A stretch of DNA of 64,000 nt, from positions 141,578-205,577 of the forward strand of contig NZ_BMTO01000006.1 of NCBI RefSeq assembly GCF_014649715.1, written 5' to 3'. Within the stretch, counting starts at the first letter, position 1. Every line of letters begins with the position of its first letter. The position numbers and the translations under genes are program-made. The DNA comes from Streptomyces lateritius. GTDB taxonomy: Bacteria; Actinomycetota; Actinomycetes; Streptomycetales; Streptomycetaceae. Positions 51,545 through 59,839 of the stretch are shown one piece after another. Under the pieces are notes generated by a model. That model did not search any database. It had not been told where the DNA came from and was given only the letters and a program-made list of their open reading frames with translations.

Positions 51545-51697
51545 ATGCGCTTCGAAATCCTGCGACTCGACGACATCGACGGCACGCCCGTCGACCGAAC
51601 CGTCGTGGACGCCTCCTCCGTCAACCGGATCGTGCAGCAGGCCGCTTCGATCGGCCAGCGCATCTGGATCCGCCCGGCCGAGACCTCGGCCTCGTAA
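51545..51697 (+). CDS. 50-residue conserved-type small protein
   Basis: This short gene encodes 50 residues beginning MRFEILRLDDIDGTPVD and ending RIWIRPAETSAS. A good SD (AAGGGAGAAG) lies five bases from the ATG, and codon third positions are strongly C/G. The sequence alternates beta-like and helical segments (VNRIVQQAASIGQRIWIRP), without cysteines or a signal. Function is unknown; I recall similar 45-50 residue proteins in other streptomycetes, but that needs a search. It is divergent from the NYN gene, and a strong terminator follows. Confidence 0.7.
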   Translation: MRFEILRLDDIDGTPVDRTVVDASSVNRIVQQAASIGQRIWIRPAETSAS

Positions 51698-51720
51698 CGC
51701 CGTAAAGGCACCGACGCAGA

Positions 51721-51773
51721 CACCGCGCCCCCGCATGGACTCCGTGAACCGGAATCCGTACGGGGGCGCAGTG
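51721..51773. terminator. Bidirectional terminator hairpin
   Basis: GCGCCCCCG pairs with CGGGGGCGC; the stem extends on both sides with interruptions (outer CAC/GTG, inner GGA/TCC). It separates the convergent small-protein gene and marC. Confidence 0.75.
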
Positions 51774-51794
51774 GTGTTGTCGTCCGGCGAGGGC

Positions 51795-52400
51795 TCAGGC
51801 GCCCTGGATGACCTGGGTCACGCCGTTGATGATCTGTTGCACGGCGATGGCCGACAGCATCATGCCGGCGAGGCGGGTCACCAGCACGACACCGCCGTCC
51901 TTGATCACGCGGATGATCAGCAGCGAGTAGCGCATGGTCAGCCAGAGCACGACGTGCATGGCGACGATCGCGGCCCAGACGGAGATCTGCGCCCCGGCGC
52001 CGTCGGCGTGCTGCACGGCCAGGATCACGGAGACGATCGCACCCGGCCCGGCGAGCAGCGGCATGCCGAGGGGGACGAGGGCGACGTTGACGTCCTTGGT
52101 CTGCTTGGGCTCGTCGGTCTTGCCGGTGAGCAGGTCGAGCGCGATGAGCAGCAGGAGCAGGCCGCCCGCGATCATCAGCGCGGGGACGGAGACGTGGAGA
52201 TAGGCGAGGATCTGCTGCCCGAGGATGCCGAAGACGGTGATGACACCGAAGGCCACGGCGACGGCCTGCCAGGCCATCCGGCGCTGGACCTTGACGGGCC
52301 GCCCGGAGGTGAGGGCGAGGAAGATCGGAGTGATCCCGGGCGGATCCATGATCACGAAGAGGGTCAGAAACAGCGAGCCGAAGACGGCGACGTCGAACAC
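51795..52400 (-). CDS. MarC family integral membrane protein
   Basis: This 201-residue MarC/NAAT-type protein has six predicted helices. The first (VAVFGSLFLTLFVIMDPPGITPIFL) contains the family's conserved (D/N)PxGxxPxF motif, and the fourth region has PLGMPLLAGPGAI. The role is unsettled: some relatives transport neutral amino acids, and the original link to multiple antibiotic resistance was withdrawn. The start is the GTG after AAGG; the longer upstream reading frame is low-complexity and not membrane-like. It is followed by a terminator. Confidence 0.9.
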   Translation of the reverse strand: MFDVAVFGSLFLTLFVIMDPPGITPIFLALTSGRPVKVQRRMAWQAVAVAFGVITVFGILGQQILAYLHVSVPALMIAGGLLLLLIALDLLTGKTDEPKQTKDVNVALVPLGMPLLAGPGAIVSVILAVQHADGAGAQISVWAAIVAMHVVLWLTMRYSLLIIRVIKDGGVVLVTRLAGMMLSAIAVQQIINGVTQVIQGA

Positions 52401-52883
52401 GGTGAGCCTTGCTTGCGGGAGAGGGCCGAACGGAGGGGTGCGGGGCTGCGGGCCCCGTGGAGGGGGAGGAGGAGCGGGGAAGGACGGGCGGGCGACGCAA
52501 CGGCGACGGCCGCACGGACGGTGTGCGCGGCGTGACCGCACGGGCGTCCCCGGGTGAGGGGGGCGCCCACGCGGGCGTCCCGCCCGTCAGGGCGGAGCGG
52601 TGACCACACCGGGGTCCCGGCCGTCCCCGCCGTCAGCCGGAGCCTGGCCGCACGGGCGTCCCGGGCCCCGGACGCCGGACGCGGCCGGTCCGTCACGGCC
52701 GGGTGCGGCCGACGTTCGCGCCCGGGCCTCCGGGAGGGAACCCGGCCGGACGCGGCGGCGCCGAGACGCTCGCGCGGAACGGCACCACGACGCACACCGG
52801 TGGGTGGACTCAGGAAGCCGTACGCGGCGGGCCGTCGGCCCCCTCGGGGACCATGGTCCCCGAGGGCCGCCCGGTGGACGCGG
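52401..52883. other. Long GC-rich gap without a gene
   Basis: About 480 bases upstream of marC contain only frames with shadow-type composition, no homologous-looking protein and no clear promoter boxes. At its right end lie a 26-bp perfect palindrome and then the MITE-like element. The marC promoter must lie here. Confidence 0.6.
52841..52866. repeat. 26-bp perfect palindrome
   Basis: CCCTCGGGGACCA and its exact complement meet without a loop, centred at 52853/52854, with further GGCC/CC partial pairing outside. It sits 18 bases left of element copy B. It may be a terminator for the upstream minus-strand PHP gene or a dimeric protein-binding site. Confidence 0.6.
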
Positions 52884-53066
52884 CCTAGGTCGGGTCCGGA
52901 AAGTAGCGCCGTCTGCCCGCAGGGCAGGGCCCGCGGCGTCTGGCGGGTGCGATCGCAAGGCGGAGGATCACCCTCGTACTGGGCGTACTCGGGTGATCCC
53001 GACAACGCGGCGAGCGCGCGTGCCAGGCGCCGCGGGCCAGGCGGGACTTCACGGACCCGGCCTAGG
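52884..53066. repeat. MITE-like palindromic element, copy B (183 bp)
   Basis: Same element as at 33593-33775, equal length. The terminal inverted repeats CCTAGGTCGGGTCCG and the complement of CCTAGGCCGGGTCCG match at 14 of 15 positions. Inner arms pair (GGCCCGCGGCG with a matching inverted copy near 53027-53039), and the centre holds GGATCACCC/GGGTGATCC (52965-52999). Its right end contains the stop codon of the PHP gene. This copy is better preserved as a palindrome than copy A. Confidence 0.78.
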
Positions 53067-53922
53067 CGGGTCCGCCCGTGCCGGGCACCGGGAAGGCGCC
53101 CGTGGCGCGGCGGGTGATCTCGCCGTAGATCTCGGGGTCTGTGGTGAAGTCGCCGAGACGGCAGGTCTTGCGGCTCCCGTGGTAGTCGCTGGAGCCCGTG
53201 GGCAGCAACCCCAGCTCCTTCGCCAGCCCTCGCAGCCGCGCCCGGGTCGCCTCGTCGTGGTCCATGTGGTCGACCTCGATGCCGTCGAGGCCGGCCGCCG
53301 CGAGCCGGGCTATCGCGGCCTCGGGCACGACCTCGCCGCGCTTGACGGCGAGCGGGTGCGCGAAGACGGTGACGCCGCCGGCCGCCTTGACCAGACGGAT
53401 CGCGTCGAAAGGGTCCAGTTCGTGCTTGGCCACGTACGCCCGGCCGCCGTCGGCGAGCCACTGCGAGGTGAAGGCGCCGGACACGTCCGGTACGACTCCG
53501 AGCTCGACCAGCGCCTCCGCGACGTGCGGGCGTCCGACCGAACCGTCCCCGGCGATCCGGGCGACCTGCTCCCAGGTGACCGGAACGCCGAGCTCCCGGA
53601 GCTTGCGGACCATCGCCTGGGCACGCGGCACGCGGTCGTCCCTGACCAGCTCGCGCTCGGCGGCCAGGTCGGGCTCGTCCGGGTCGAAGAGGTACGCGAG
53701 CATGTGCAGGCCGACCCCGTCGATCCGGCAGGAGAGCTCGGCCCCGGTGACGAGGGTCAGCCCCTCGGGGAGTGCCGCGATCGCCTGGGCGTACCCGCGC
53801 GTCGTGTCGTGGTCGGTGAGGGCGACGACGTCGAGGCCGGCCGCGGCGGCGTTGCGGACCAGCTCGGCGGGGGTGTCCGTACCGTCCGAGGCGGTGGAGT
53901 GGGTGTGCAGGTCGATGCGCAC
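53062..53922 (-). CDS. PHP domain phosphoesterase (YciV/RNase AM-like)
   Basis: This 286-residue PHP-domain protein has the metal-binding motifs MRIDLHTHSTASDGTDTP, ALTDHDTTRG, GAELSC and FAHP plus the late GSSDYHG. Trinuclear-metal enzymes of this family hydrolyse phosphoesters; E. coli YciV removes nucleotides from RNA and 3',5'-bisphosphonucleosides. The last residues (FPVPGTGGPA) run into the terminal repeat of palindromic element B, which supplies the TAG stop. The ATG start is immediately before the first metal motif, as usual for the family. Confidence 0.92.
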   Translation of the reverse strand: MRIDLHTHSTASDGTDTPAELVRNAAAAGLDVVALTDHDTTRGYAQAIAALPEGLTLVTGAELSCRIDGVGLHMLAYLFDPDEPDLAAERELVRDDRVPRAQAMVRKLRELGVPVTWEQVARIAGDGSVGRPHVAEALVELGVVPDVSGAFTSQWLADGGRAYVAKHELDPFDAIRLVKAAGGVTVFAHPLAVKRGEVVPEAAIARLAAAGLDGIEVDHMDHDEATRARLRGLAKELGLLPTGSSDYHGSRKTCRLGDFTTDPEIYGEITRRATGAFPVPGTGGPA

Positions 53923-54037
53923 GACGCGGTACTCCAGAGGCTCGGGGCGGACGAAGAGGACGCTTCAGCATAACGGGCGAATCGAACAGCCCGGGCCCTG
54001 GGCCACGCCCCCGGGCCCTGCCCCCCGCCCGCTGCCG

Positions 54038-54676
54038 TCAGCTCAGCAGACGCGGCGTCAGCGCCCCGCAGGGCAGGAGTTCGACCTCCGCGCCGGCGTC
54101 CCGCAGATCGGTCAGCACCAGCTCGTCGTACATCAGCAGCCCGGACTGCTCCGGCCACACGATCGCCCACAGCCACAGCCCGCGCGCCTCCCCGGCGAAG
54201 ACGGCGCGGTCGTGCGGCGAGCCGTTGACGTGCCACAGCGGGGTGGGGCGTCCGGCTGCGAGCACCTTGGTCTGGGCGGGCTTGTCGATGGACATGCCGG
54301 GTCCGGGGTCGGGGCCGTCGATACCGGCGTACCGGGCGCCGAGCCCGACGCCGAGCTCCTCGGCGACGAGCAGCAGCTCCCCGATGCCCCCGAGCGGCCC
54401 GGGTCCGGAGCAGGCGACGGCCGTCGCGCGTCCGCCGCTGCGGTCGTCACCGGCGTACGCGACCCCGGTGAAGAGCCATCCGACGGGCAGGGGCCACGGC
54501 ATCCACACCGGCACCTCGGCCCGGTGCACCACGACACCGAGGGCCTCGACACTGGGCGGGATCACGGGTTGCAGCGGGTGCACCGAGCCATGCACGTCGC
54601 ACTGCCAGGAGTCGGCAAAAAGACCGGGCGCCCTGACCCGGCCACCGCACTTCGGGCAACTGGGTTCGCCCCTCAT
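54038..54676 (-). CDS. Hypothetical protein with N-terminal zinc ribbon (DUF6758-like)
   Basis: This 212-residue protein opens with RGEPSCPKCGGRVRAPG and a further cysteine (QCDVHGSV), probably a zinc ribbon. The rest is a Trp- and Gly-rich alpha/beta domain (VWMPWPLPVGWLFTGVAY, GLWLWAIVWPEQSGLLMYDE). I recall this as a conserved Streptomyces family of unknown function. A TTG three codons upstream is an alternative start. It is transcribed in the same direction as the PHP gene, with a 115-bp gap. Confidence 0.75.
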   Translation of the reverse strand: MRGEPSCPKCGGRVRAPGLFADSWQCDVHGSVHPLQPVIPPSVEALGVVVHRAEVPVWMPWPLPVGWLFTGVAYAGDDRSGGRATAVACSGPGPLGGIGELLLVAEELGVGLGARYAGIDGPDPGPGMSIDKPAQTKVLAAGRPTPLWHVNGSPHDRAVFAGEARGLWLWAIVWPEQSGLLMYDELVLTDLRDAGAEVELLPCGALTPRLLS

Positions 54677-54820
54677 AGACCCCAACGGTCCTACCCCACC
54701 GGCCCCGCGTCAAGGACGATCACCCGTCCGGACCGACCAGTTCACCCTGCGCAGTAGGTGCAGAGCGCATCTATGAGGGCCCCTAACTCACGGATCCCCA
54801 GCGGAGGGACCGGACCGGCG

Positions 54821-55405
54821 TCAGTCCAGCCGTACGGACCGACGCAGCGGATCGCGCAGGTCGGTACCGCTCGTCAGCCAGCGCTCCTCCAGGGCCTGCG
54901 CCCCGTGGACCCGCTTCCAGGCGGCCTCGTTCGAGGTCATCGGCAACAGCGGCAGGAAGCGCACCGGATCCATCGGCTCGTCCAGCTCCAGGTCCTCCAC
55001 CAGACCGCCCGGCTCGGCGACGAGCACCGAGGTGAACGGGGCCCCGGGCCAGAGGGGTTCGCCCACGTCGAGCGAGGCGCCGGAGGCCACCACCACGCCC
55101 TCGACCTGCGGGGTCGAGGCGAGCACGGCGAGCGGGCGAAGCACCTTGTCGGTGTCGGCCACCCCGGCCCGTACCGAGAGCAGCAGCTCCGCGCGGGGGC
55201 CCTTCACCGGGTCGGCGAGCGCCGCCGTCGGGTCGGCCATCGGGTGCGCGGACATGCCGAGCGTCGCATACCTGACCACATCGCCGTCGATGAAGCGGAG
55301 TACCTCGATCCGGTCCGTACCGAGGAACGTCACCGCGGCCCGCGCGTCCGGTTCACCGAGCGCGGTACGCAACCGGGCCTCGACCAGAGCAAGAACTTCT
55401 CCCAT
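54821..55405 (-). CDS. Suppressor of fused (SUFU) domain protein
   Basis: This 194-residue protein matches the bacterial SUFU-domain family (RYATLGMSAHPM, ELLLSVRAG, EGVVVASGASLDVGEPLWPG, FLPLLPMTSNEAAWK). In bacteria this fold occurs in toxin-immunity and stress contexts; here no toxin gene adjoins it, so its role is open. The start MGEVLALVE lies within the divergent region it shares with the corA leader. It is a single-domain protein without a signal peptide. Confidence 0.78.
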   Translation of the reverse strand: MGEVLALVEARLRTALGEPDARAAVTFLGTDRIEVLRFIDGDVVRYATLGMSAHPMADPTAALADPVKGPRAELLLSVRAGVADTDKVLRPLAVLASTPQVEGVVVASGASLDVGEPLWPGAPFTSVLVAEPGGLVEDLELDEPMDPVRFLPLLPMTSNEAAWKRVHGAQALEERWLTSGTDLRDPLRRSVRLD

Positions 55406-55826
55406 GCGGTGAGCATAAAGCGCGTGGGCAACGGGCAAAGGAAGGGATTGACCTCAGTCGGCTGATAGTCTTGGCCGCTGGTCGGGACTCCCGACTACTC
55501 GTCATCCCCCACGGGGGACCGGCTGGAGGAGGTGGGGCTGCGTGGATCGAAGTCGATCGGGCAGTACCAACCGCTCTTCCGCCCCGCACCCGAGCCCGGT
55601 GCGTTCCTCCCGGTGATCTGAGACCTTCCCCATCCGGTCCCGTCATCCGGCATCTCGCACGACGGAAGAGCACTTCGTCTTTGCCTGTCTGTAGCGAACG
55701 CCGTCACCGCGAACTCGCGGTGCCGCCCGCTTTGCGGACGTAGGACCATCAGGACGCCCGGTCCACGCCCCCATTCCGGGCTGTGCCACGCATCGCCGGC
55801 GGCTTCTCCGTGAAGGAGCATGCCAA
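55406..55826 (+). promoter_or_regulatory. Long structured leader region upstream of corA
   Basis: This gap of about 420 bases holds several perfect hairpins: GTCGGG/CCCGAC (55478-55492), CCCCC/GGGGG (55507-55518) and CACCGCGA/TCGCGGTG (55705-55722). A short ORF with a strong SD lies at 55532-55621. Long leaders before Mg2+ transporter genes often regulate expression, but no known riboswitch class is recognised here by eye. The divergent SUFU-domain gene must also be served from its left end. Confidence 0.4.
55532..55621 (+). CDS. Possible 29-codon leader peptide before corA
   Basis: GTG preceded by GGAGGAG starts the peptide GLRGSKSIGQYQPLFRPAPE, and the peptide ends in FLPVI before TGA. The first-codon region has a good ribosome site although spacing is tight. 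The Pro-rich middle (QPLFRPAPEP) could slow ribosomes. Coding is plausible but not proven; it ends 205 bases before corA. Confidence 0.35.
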   Translation: MGLRGSKSIGQYQPLFRPAPEPGAFLPVI

Positions 55827-56954
55827 GTGTCGATGATCCGTGACCTGCGCGCCGCGGTCCGCCCGTCCCTGCGGCCCTCCCTGCGCAAGACCCCCACCGT
55901 CTACACCGCGTACGACCCGACCCGCGACCCCTCCGCCTCCAGTGCCGTCGTCGACTGCGCCGTCTACCGCGACGGCCGCCGCGTGGACGACCGCGACTGC
56001 CTGACTCCGCGCGGCGCGATGCAGCAGGTGCGGGAGAGCGGCGGCTTCGCCTGGATCGGTCTGCACGAGCCGACCGAAGCCGAATTCGCCGGTATCGCCG
56101 CCGAGTTCGGGCTCCACCCGCTCGCCGTCGAGGACGCCGTCCACGCCCACCAGCGGCCCAAGCTGGAGCGGTACGACGACACCCTCTTCACCGTCTTCAA
56201 GACGATCCACTACGTCGAGCACGCCGCGCTCACCGCCACCAGCGAGGTCGTCGAGACCGGCGAGGTCATGTGCTTCACCGGCCCGGACTTCGTCATCACC
56301 GTCCGGCACGGCGGGCAGGGCTCGCTCCGCAACCTCCGCCACCGCCTCCAGGGCGAACCCGAGCTCCTGAGCAAAGGCCCGTCCGCGGTCCTGCACGCCA
56401 TCGCCGACCATGTCGTCGACGGGTACATCGCGGTCGCCGACGCCGTCGAACTCGACATCGACCAGATCGAGATCGACGTCTTCTCGCCGCCCGCCAAGGG
56501 CTCCACCCGTGGTGCCGACACCGGCCGGATCTACCAGCTCAAGCGCGAGGTACTGGAGTTCAAGCGGGCGGTCACACCGTTGCTGCGTCCGATGCAGCTG
56601 CTGAGCGAGCGTCCGATGCGACTGGTCGACCCGGACATCCAGAAGTACTTCCGTGACGTCGCCGACCACCTCGCGCGCGTGCAGGAGCAGGTCGTCGGCT
56701 TCGACGAGCTGCTCAACTCGATCCTCCAGGCCAACCTGGCGCAGGCGACCGTGGCGCAGAACGAGGACATGCGCAAGATCACCTCGTGGGCGGCGATCGT
56801 GGCCGTCCCGACGGCGGTCTGCGGCGTGTACGGCATGAACTTCGACCACATGCCGGAGCTGCACTGGCGGTACGGCTACCCGATGGTGCTGCTCGGCATC
56901 ACGGCGATCTGTTTCACCATCCACCGCACCCTGAAGCGGAACGGCTGGCTGTAG
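55827..56954 (+). CDS. corA: CorA family Mg2+/Co2+ transporter
   Basis: This 375-residue protein has a large cytoplasmic funnel domain followed by two C-terminal membrane helices. The selectivity signature YGMNF lies just after the first helix (VAVPTAVCGVYGMNFDHMPE), and the pore-lining helix begins RKITSWAAI. The start is GTG with AAGGAG about 10 bases upstream. Pentameric CorA channels take up Mg2+ and close when cytoplasmic Mg2+ is high. MgtE-N/CBS and DUF1003 genes lie 1.6 kb downstream. Confidence 0.94.
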   Translation: MSMIRDLRAAVRPSLRPSLRKTPTVYTAYDPTRDPSASSAVVDCAVYRDGRRVDDRDCLTPRGAMQQVRESGGFAWIGLHEPTEAEFAGIAAEFGLHPLAVEDAVHAHQRPKLERYDDTLFTVFKTIHYVEHAALTATSEVVETGEVMCFTGPDFVITVRHGGQGSLRNLRHRLQGEPELLSKGPSAVLHAIADHVVDGYIAVADAVELDIDQIEIDVFSPPAKGSTRGADTGRIYQLKREVLEFKRAVTPLLRPMQLLSERPMRLVDPDIQKYFRDVADHLARVQEQVVGFDELLNSILQANLAQATVAQNEDMRKITSWAAIVAVPTAVCGVYGMNFDHMPELHWRYGYPMVLLGITAICFTIHRTLKRNGWL

Positions 56955-56989
56955 GCGGCCTCGCGGGGGCGGCGGATAGGCTGCGGAGC

Positions 56990-57499
56990 ATGACGGAAAC
57001 GCTGCTCGGCCCCGCGCTCGTCGAGGAGGCCACGAAGAAGTCCGGCCTCATCTGGGTCCGGGGCGACGCCTCGGCCGCGCGGGCGCTGTGGCACGTCTGG
57101 CACGACGGCGCGGCCCACGTCGTGGGCGACGGGCCGGGCGAGCAGCCGCTCCCGGGGCTCGTCGCGGGCTCCACCGCCGAGGTGACGGTCCGCAGCAAGG
57201 ACAAGGGCGGCCGGATCGTCTCCTGGACGGCCTCGGTGAGCGAACTGCCCTCCGGTACGCCGGAGTGGGACGCGGCGGTCGCCGAGCTGAAGGGCAAGCG
57301 CCTGAACGCGACGGACGGCGAGGCGATGCCGGAGCGCTGGGCGCGCGAGTGCCGGGTGCTGCGCCTTGAGCCGGTGGGCTCCACGACGGACCTGCCGGAC
57401 GGCTCCCTCGCGGCGGTCCCGCAGCCTTCGGACGCGACCACGCGGCGCGCCGTGCCGGCGGCCCTCCCCCGTCTGCTCTTCAAGCGCCGCAAGCGCTGA
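56990..57499 (+). CDS. Conserved-type hypothetical protein
   Basis: This 169-residue protein begins MTETLLGPALVEEATKKSGL; the first 110 residues look beta-rich (IWVRGDASAARALWHVWHDG), somewhat like a split-barrel flavin or pyridoxamine-oxidase fold, but I see no cofactor motif. The C-terminal 45 residues are low-complexity and end basic (LLFKRRKR). It follows corA by 35 bases and may be co-transcribed with it. Function unknown. Confidence 0.7.
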   Translation: MTETLLGPALVEEATKKSGLIWVRGDASAARALWHVWHDGAAHVVGDGPGEQPLPGLVAGSTAEVTVRSKDKGGRIVSWTASVSELPSGTPEWDAAVAELKGKRLNATDGEAMPERWARECRVLRLEPVGSTTDLPDGSLAAVPQPSDATTRRAVPAALPRLLFKRRKR

Positions 57500-57547
57500 G
57501 CCGGGCCGGGCCGCCGAGCCCGGTGACGACCCGCGGCGAAGGCCGGG

Positions 57548-58327
57548 TCAGGTGCGCGGGAGCTGCTTGCCGTAGTCCAGCGTCTGGCCCGCGGACGGCT
57601 CCTCCAGCGCGAAGTCCTTGTCCCACTCGGAGAGGACCACCACGCCCGCTCCGCCGGCGCGCGCGAACCGGAGCGGGAACGGCGTCCCCTCGAGCGCGAC
57701 GTCCAGCGTGCCGCCCTCGCCCGACTCGCCGCCCTTGACCTTGACCGTACGGATGCCGCCGATCTTGTCGCGGTCTCCCTTGACCGCTTCGCCGTGCAGG
57801 CCGATGAGCCCGTCGAGGAGCAGATCCATGTCGGTGAAGCCGCGCAATTGCTTGTACGAGGGGTCGTCCTGCGGCACCTTGACGTACTTGTCGTCGAGCT
57901 TGTCGGCCGCCTCGCTGTCGGCGTCACCGCCGCTGTCGGCGTCGGGCGTCTCGGACCCCGACGGCTTGTCGTCGTGCGCCCAGAAGCCCGCGTCGGCCTT
58001 CAGGTAGAGCGCCTCACCGATCCGCAGCAGCTCGAAGGTGCTGTTCTTCGTCGTCACCGAGCCGCTCGCGCCGTCCTGCTTGAGCCGCATGTTCAGCTTG
58101 TACGTGCCGCCCTTGCTGACCAGTGTCCCGGCGAGCCGGACCGCCTTCGCCGTGTCCGCCGCGGACTGCGCCTTCTGCTCGATGACGGTCGCGGAGAGCT
58201 TCCCCACCCCGTTCGTCCCCTCGTCCGGGTCCGCGGCGCAGCCGCTCAGTACCGCCGTGAGGCCGGTGCAGAACGCCACGGGCAGGACGACCCTGCGGAT
58301 ACGCGATGCCGGGGGGAGATCGGTCAC
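57548..58327 (-). CDS. LolA/LppX-like lipoprotein
   Basis: This 259-residue lipoprotein has signal peptide and lipobox AVLSGCAADPD (cysteine near residue 29). The mature domain (SAADTAKAVRLAGTLVSKG, YKLNMRLKQDGASGSV, FELLRIGEALYLKAD) resembles the exported protein at 23.9-24.7 kb and the mycobacterial LprG/LppX fold that binds lipids. An acidic insertion (about 115-145, Asp/Ser-rich) interrupts it. The GTG start has AGAGG upstream. Probable role: carrying or sensing a hydrophobic molecule at the cell surface. Confidence 0.8.
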   Translation of the reverse strand: MTDLPPASRIRRVVLPVAFCTGLTAVLSGCAADPDEGTNGVGKLSATVIEQKAQSAADTAKAVRLAGTLVSKGGTYKLNMRLKQDGASGSVTTKNSTFELLRIGEALYLKADAGFWAHDDKPSGSETPDADSGGDADSEAADKLDDKYVKVPQDDPSYKQLRGFTDMDLLLDGLIGLHGEAVKGDRDKIGGIRTVKVKGGESGEGGTLDVALEGTPFPLRFARAGGAGVVVLSEWDKDFALEEPSAGQTLDYGKQLPRT

Positions 58328-58570
58328 CTGCGCTGCCTCTCGTGCTCTTCGGCCCGGTGGAGGGCCGTGTCGGTGGGGGCCGTGTCGGTGGGGGGACGGC
58401 AGTGCGCAGCGTACCCGGGCCGGGAGCGTCGCCCGCAGGCAGCCGTGACGTCGCGCACGGGCAGCCGTACGGGCGCTCTGCCGGGGCGCCACGCAAGGGC
58501 ACGGGCTAGCCTGAACCCGGCATACCTCAAGCAATGACCCGAATCGTGCGACATCGAGGAGGCGCGTGGC

Positions 58571-59839
58571 ATGGCGGCAGGCGCCCCTCGGATCTTCGTC
58601 TCCCACCTCGCCGGTGTGCCCGTCTTCGACCCCAACGGCGACCAGGTCGGCCGTGTCCGCGATCTCGTCGCCATGCTGCGGGTCGGCCGCCGCCCGCCCC
58701 GGCTCCTCGGCATGGTCGTCGAGGTGCTCAGCCGCCGCCGGGTCTTCGTCCCGATGACGCGGATCACCGGTGTCGCGTCCGGCCAGGTCATCACCACCGG
58801 CGTGGTGAACATGCGCCGCTTCGAGCAGCGCCCGACCGAGCGGCTCGTCCTCGGCGAGCTGCTCGACCGGCGCGTCCGCCTGGTCGAGACCGGCGAGGAG
58901 GTCACCGTCCTCGACGTCGCCATCCAGCAGCTGCCGGCGCGCCGCGACTGGGAGATCGACAAGGTCTTCGTACGGCGCGGCAAGGGCGGGGCGCTGCGCC
59001 GCAAGGGCGAGACGCTGACCGTCGAGTGGTCGGGCGTGACCGGGTTCTCGCTGGAGGAGCACGGTCAGGGGGCGGAGAACCTGGTCGCCACCTTCGAGCG
59101 GCTGCGCCCCGCCGACCTGGCCAACGTGCTGCACCACCTCTCCCCGAAGCGGCGTGCCGAAGTCGCCGCCGCCCTCGACGACGACCGGCTCGCGGACGTC
59201 CTGGAGGAGCTTCCGGACGACGACCAGATCGAGATCCTCGGCAAGCTGAAGGAGGAGCGCGCGGCGGACGTCCTGGAGGCCATGGACCCCGACGACGCGG
59301 CCGACCTCCTCTCCGAGCTGCCCGAGGAGGACAAGGAGCGGCTGCTCACCCTGATGCGACCGGACGACGCCGCCGACGTCCGGCGGCTGCTGGCGTACGA
59401 GGACCGGACGGCGGGCGGTCTGATGACGACCGAGCCGATCGTGCTGCGGCCGGACGCGACGGTCGCGGACGCGCTGGCCCGCGTACGGCAGCAGGACCTC
59501 TCCCCCGCGCTCGCGGCGCAGGTGTACGTGTGCCGGCCGCCGGACGAGACGCCGACGGGCAAGTACCTGGGCATGGTGCATTTCCAGCGGCTGCTGCGGG
59601 ACCCGCCGTTCACGCTGGTCAGCTCGCTGGTGGACAGCGATCTGCCGCCGCTCGCGCCGGGCACACCGCTGCCCGCCGTGACCAGTTATCTCGCCGCGTA
59701 CAACATGGTCGCGGCGCCGGTCGTGGACGAGAGCGGGTCGTTGCTCGGGGCGGTCACCGTCGACGACGTCCTGGACCACCTGCTGCCGGAGGACTGGCGG
59801 GAGACGGAGTTCCACGAGGAGAGGGCTGCGAATGGCTGA
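58571..59839 (+). CDS. PRC-barrel / MgtE-N / CBS protein lacking the transporter domain
   Basis: This 422-residue soluble protein has PRC-barrel-like N-terminal repeats (RIFVSHLAGVPVFDPNG, RLLGMVVEVLSRRRVFVP), then MgtE-N helical repeats with acidic loops (FERLRPADLANVLHHLSP, AMDPDDAADLLSELPEED) and two CBS domains (GLMTTEPIVLRPDATVADA, LLGAVTVDDVLDHLLPEDW). The transmembrane domain of real MgtE is absent, so it probably senses Mg2+ or nucleotides and regulates something else, for example CorA. It overlaps the DUF1003 gene by eight bases. Confidence 0.9.
   Translation: MAAGAPRIFVSHLAGVPVFDPNGDQVGRVRDLVAMLRVGRRPPRLLGMVVEVLSRRRVFVPMTRITGVASGQVITTGVVNMRRFEQRPTERLVLGELLDRRVRLVETGEEVTVLDVAIQQLPARRDWEIDKVFVRRGKGGALRRKGETLTVEWSGVTGFSLEEHGQGAENLVATFERLRPADLANVLHHLSPKRRAEVAAALDDDRLADVLEELPDDDQIEILGKLKEERAADVLEAMDPDDAADLLSELPEEDKERLLTLMRPDDAADVRRLLAYEDRTAGGLMTTEPIVLRPDATVADALARVRQQDLSPALAAQVYVCRPPDETPTGKYLGMVHFQRLLRDPPFTLVSSLVDSDLPPLAPGTPLPAVTSYLAAYNMVAAPVVDESGSLLGAVTVDDVLDHLLPEDWRETEFHEERAANG

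Noticed and set aside
58366..58395. Tandem 16-bp repeat containing GCCGTGTCGGTGGGG
   Set aside because: Two copies only, in a divergent promoter gap; it is too small to call a functional repeat or operator without further support.
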